64,000 nt of DNA from Candidatus Hydrogenedentota bacterium (GTDB lineage Bacteria; Hydrogenedentota; Hydrogenedentia; Hydrogenedentales; CAITNO01), in contig CAITNO010000027.1 in NCBI GenBank assembly GCA_903893795.1, positions 1 through 64,000 of the forward strand, written 5' to 3'. A program made the position numbers and the translations under genes. The stretch's first letter is position 1; each line of letters opens with the position of its first letter. The notes under the pieces were generated by a model. The model was not told where the DNA came from. It did no database searches and saw only the letters and a list, made by a program, of their open reading frames with translations. Below, piece by piece: positions 63,042 to 64,000 of the stretch.

Positions 63042-64000
63042 ATGCAATTGATTTCAGGGCTGCGGCATTGGGCGGGACTGGTTGTGGCTGTCGCCTTGAC
63101 CGTGCCCGTGGCCGTGGCGCAGACGCCCGCTCCGGCCCCGGCTCCGGCCCAACAGCAACCGGCGGCCGGTCAGGCCGCCCCACCCCCGGCACCCGGACAG
63201 AATCCGGGGGCGCCCCGGGGGGGCGGAGGACGCGCCGTGCCTGCGGCCAAACCCACAAAGGCCGCCCAGCCCACCCGCTCAGACTCACGTCCGCAGAGTC
63301 CGTTCCACCGCCAGGGCACGCCTGAGCCGGGCCAACAGCCCGGACAGCCCCCGGCCGCAGGACAGCCTCCCGCGCCGCCGCAACCGGGACAACCGCAAGG
63401 TCAGGCGGCCGCGCCGCCCAAAAGCCAGGCCCCCGCACCGCCCGCCGCCCGCGCACAGCCCAAGGCTGGGCAGGCAGCCCCCAATCCCCCGGCCAAACCC
63501 GCACCAGCCGCACCGCCCCCGGCCCCCCCAAGACGAGGCCAGAGACCGGCACCGGCAGCACCCGCGCCGACAGCACCGGCGGCACCCGCCGCAGCAGCCC
63601 CCCCTGCGCCCCCGGCGGCACAGGTGCCTGTCCTGAATATTCCCGCACTGCCACAGCCAAAGCCGTCTGCGGCGCCACCGCCCGCGCCCTCGGCACCCCC
63701 CACGCAGCCAGCTTCAGGCCAGCCTGCCCCCCCTGCGGCGGCCGGAGCAACGGCACCTCCTCCAGCGCCTGCGACTCCGCGCCCAGCCTCGCCCGAACTG
63801 GCGGTAAAGCCTTTCGCCCCCGGTGCCGCCATGACGCCTGCAGCCAGCGCCGCACGCAGTGGCGAACTCAATCCCAACACCTATTTTGTCGACTGGAAGA
63901 ACAATGTGCCTGCCGGGTGGTCCGTGTGGAATCCCGCCAAAGGCTGCTCGGTAAAGCCGCGGCCCGATGAGTCCGGAAGATCCTCGGTGGTTGAACTGGT
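63042..64000 (+). CDS. Secreted Pro/Ala/Gln-rich protein, cut by the window end
   Basis: Open from ATG 63042 to the end of the window (at least 319 residues). CGGAGG ribosome site upstream; signal peptide (1-26) ending AVAQ. Residues about 27-270 are low-complexity Pro/Ala/Gln/Gly with basic spots (PAPAPAPAQQQPAAGQAAPP at the start), as in wall-spanning or disordered linkers. From about residue 275 a folded domain begins (ELNPNTYFVDWKNNVPAGW, then SVWNPAKGC), perhaps a carbohydrate-binding beta-sandwich. The opposite strand shows a long Gly/Ala/Arg-rich open frame here that is only its mirror. Confidence 0.72.
   Translation, partial: MQLISGLRHWAGLVVAVALTVPVAVAQTPAPAPAPAQQQPAAGQAAPPPAPGQNPGAPRGGGGRAVPAAKPTKAAQPTRSDSRPQSPFHRQGTPEPGQQPGQPPAAGQPPAPPQPGQPQGQAAAPPKSQAPAPPAARAQPKAGQAAPNPPAKPAPAAPPPAPPRRGQRPAPAAPAPTAPAAPAAAAPPAPPAAQVPVLNIPALPQPKPSAAPPPAPSAPPTQPASGQPAPPAAAGATAPPPAPATPRPASPELAVKPFAPGAAMTPAASAARSGELNPNTYFVDWKNNVPAGWSVWNPAKGCSVKPRPDESGRSSVVEL

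Noticed and set aside
63040-63855. Gly/Ala/Arg-rich minus-strand frames at the window end
   Set aside because: Mirror image of the Pro/Ala-rich secreted protein, which has a ribosome site and a signal peptide.

Overview
The window is a high-GC chromosomal stretch from a diderm (outer-membrane) bacterium. Lipid A genes (lpxD and an lpxC-fabZ fusion), bamA, an OmpH/Skp chaperone, a TolC-type efflux operon and an MsbA-like exporter show the outer membrane. TAT-leader Gfo/Idh/MocA oxidoreductases, a TAT-leader sugar-phosphate isomerase/epimerase, secreted glycoside hydrolases, a DUF2231 protein, SUMF1-type proteins and long secreted repeat proteins resemble PVC-superphylum or Hydrogenedentota genomes. 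This placement rests on gene content only. No rRNA, tRNA, CRISPR array, complete insertion sequence or prophage was seen.

Layout. 1-3.4 kb: end of a cut gene, a lipoprotein, then a polyamine pair (speD and a deoxyhypusine-synthase-like gene). 3.4-8.7 kb (minus): a tripartite MacA/MacB/TolC-type exporter with a promoter/operator in front. 8.8-16.7 kb: a metallophosphoesterase, a Gfo/Idh oxidoreductase, three tandem paralogous TPR proteins and a second Gfo/Idh oxidoreductase. 16.9-21.7 kb: an accessory zone with a stand-alone recombinase domain, a rubrerythrin relative, a DUF2231 protein, a SUMF1 protein, repeats and gene debris. 21.8-29.8 kb: the envelope cluster clpC-bamA-ompH-lpxD-lpxC/fabZ. 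29.9-38.5 kb: a duplicated-domain secreted protein, a GH5-like enzyme, a purple-acid-phosphatase-like enzyme, an MsbA-like exporter with a coupled lipoprotein, and a GIY-YIG nuclease gene bracketed by two 116-bp hairpin repeats. 38.5-48.5 kb (all minus): comM/yifB, a SET-domain protein, an alpha-glucuronidase-like enzyme, a sugar isomerase/epimerase, a histone-H1-like protein, a beta-helix protein, and a two-gene unit pairing a winged-helix regulator with a methyltransferase-less type IIG-restriction-like protein. 48.9-64 kb: an esterase, panE-like, YfhO-like, rhaA, a 14-repeat secreted protein interrupted by an in-frame TGA, a methyltransferase-RNase D fusion, an SDR epimerase, a small hydrophobic ORF, an SGNH hydrolase, trxA, and the start of a Pro/Ala-rich secreted protein.

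How the genes fit together. The clear functional units are envelope biogenesis, the efflux operon, polyamine synthesis and plant or algal polysaccharide use (glycoside hydrolases, beta-helix protein, sugar isomerases, Gfo/Idh enzymes, rhaA). The most unusual items are the GIY-YIG gene with its flanking hairpins, the winged-helix/type-IIG-like pair, the methyltransferase-RNase D fusion, the three tandem TPR paralogues, the SET and H1-like proteins, and the in-frame TGA in the repeat protein. Function calls come from motifs read by eye; no database search was run.
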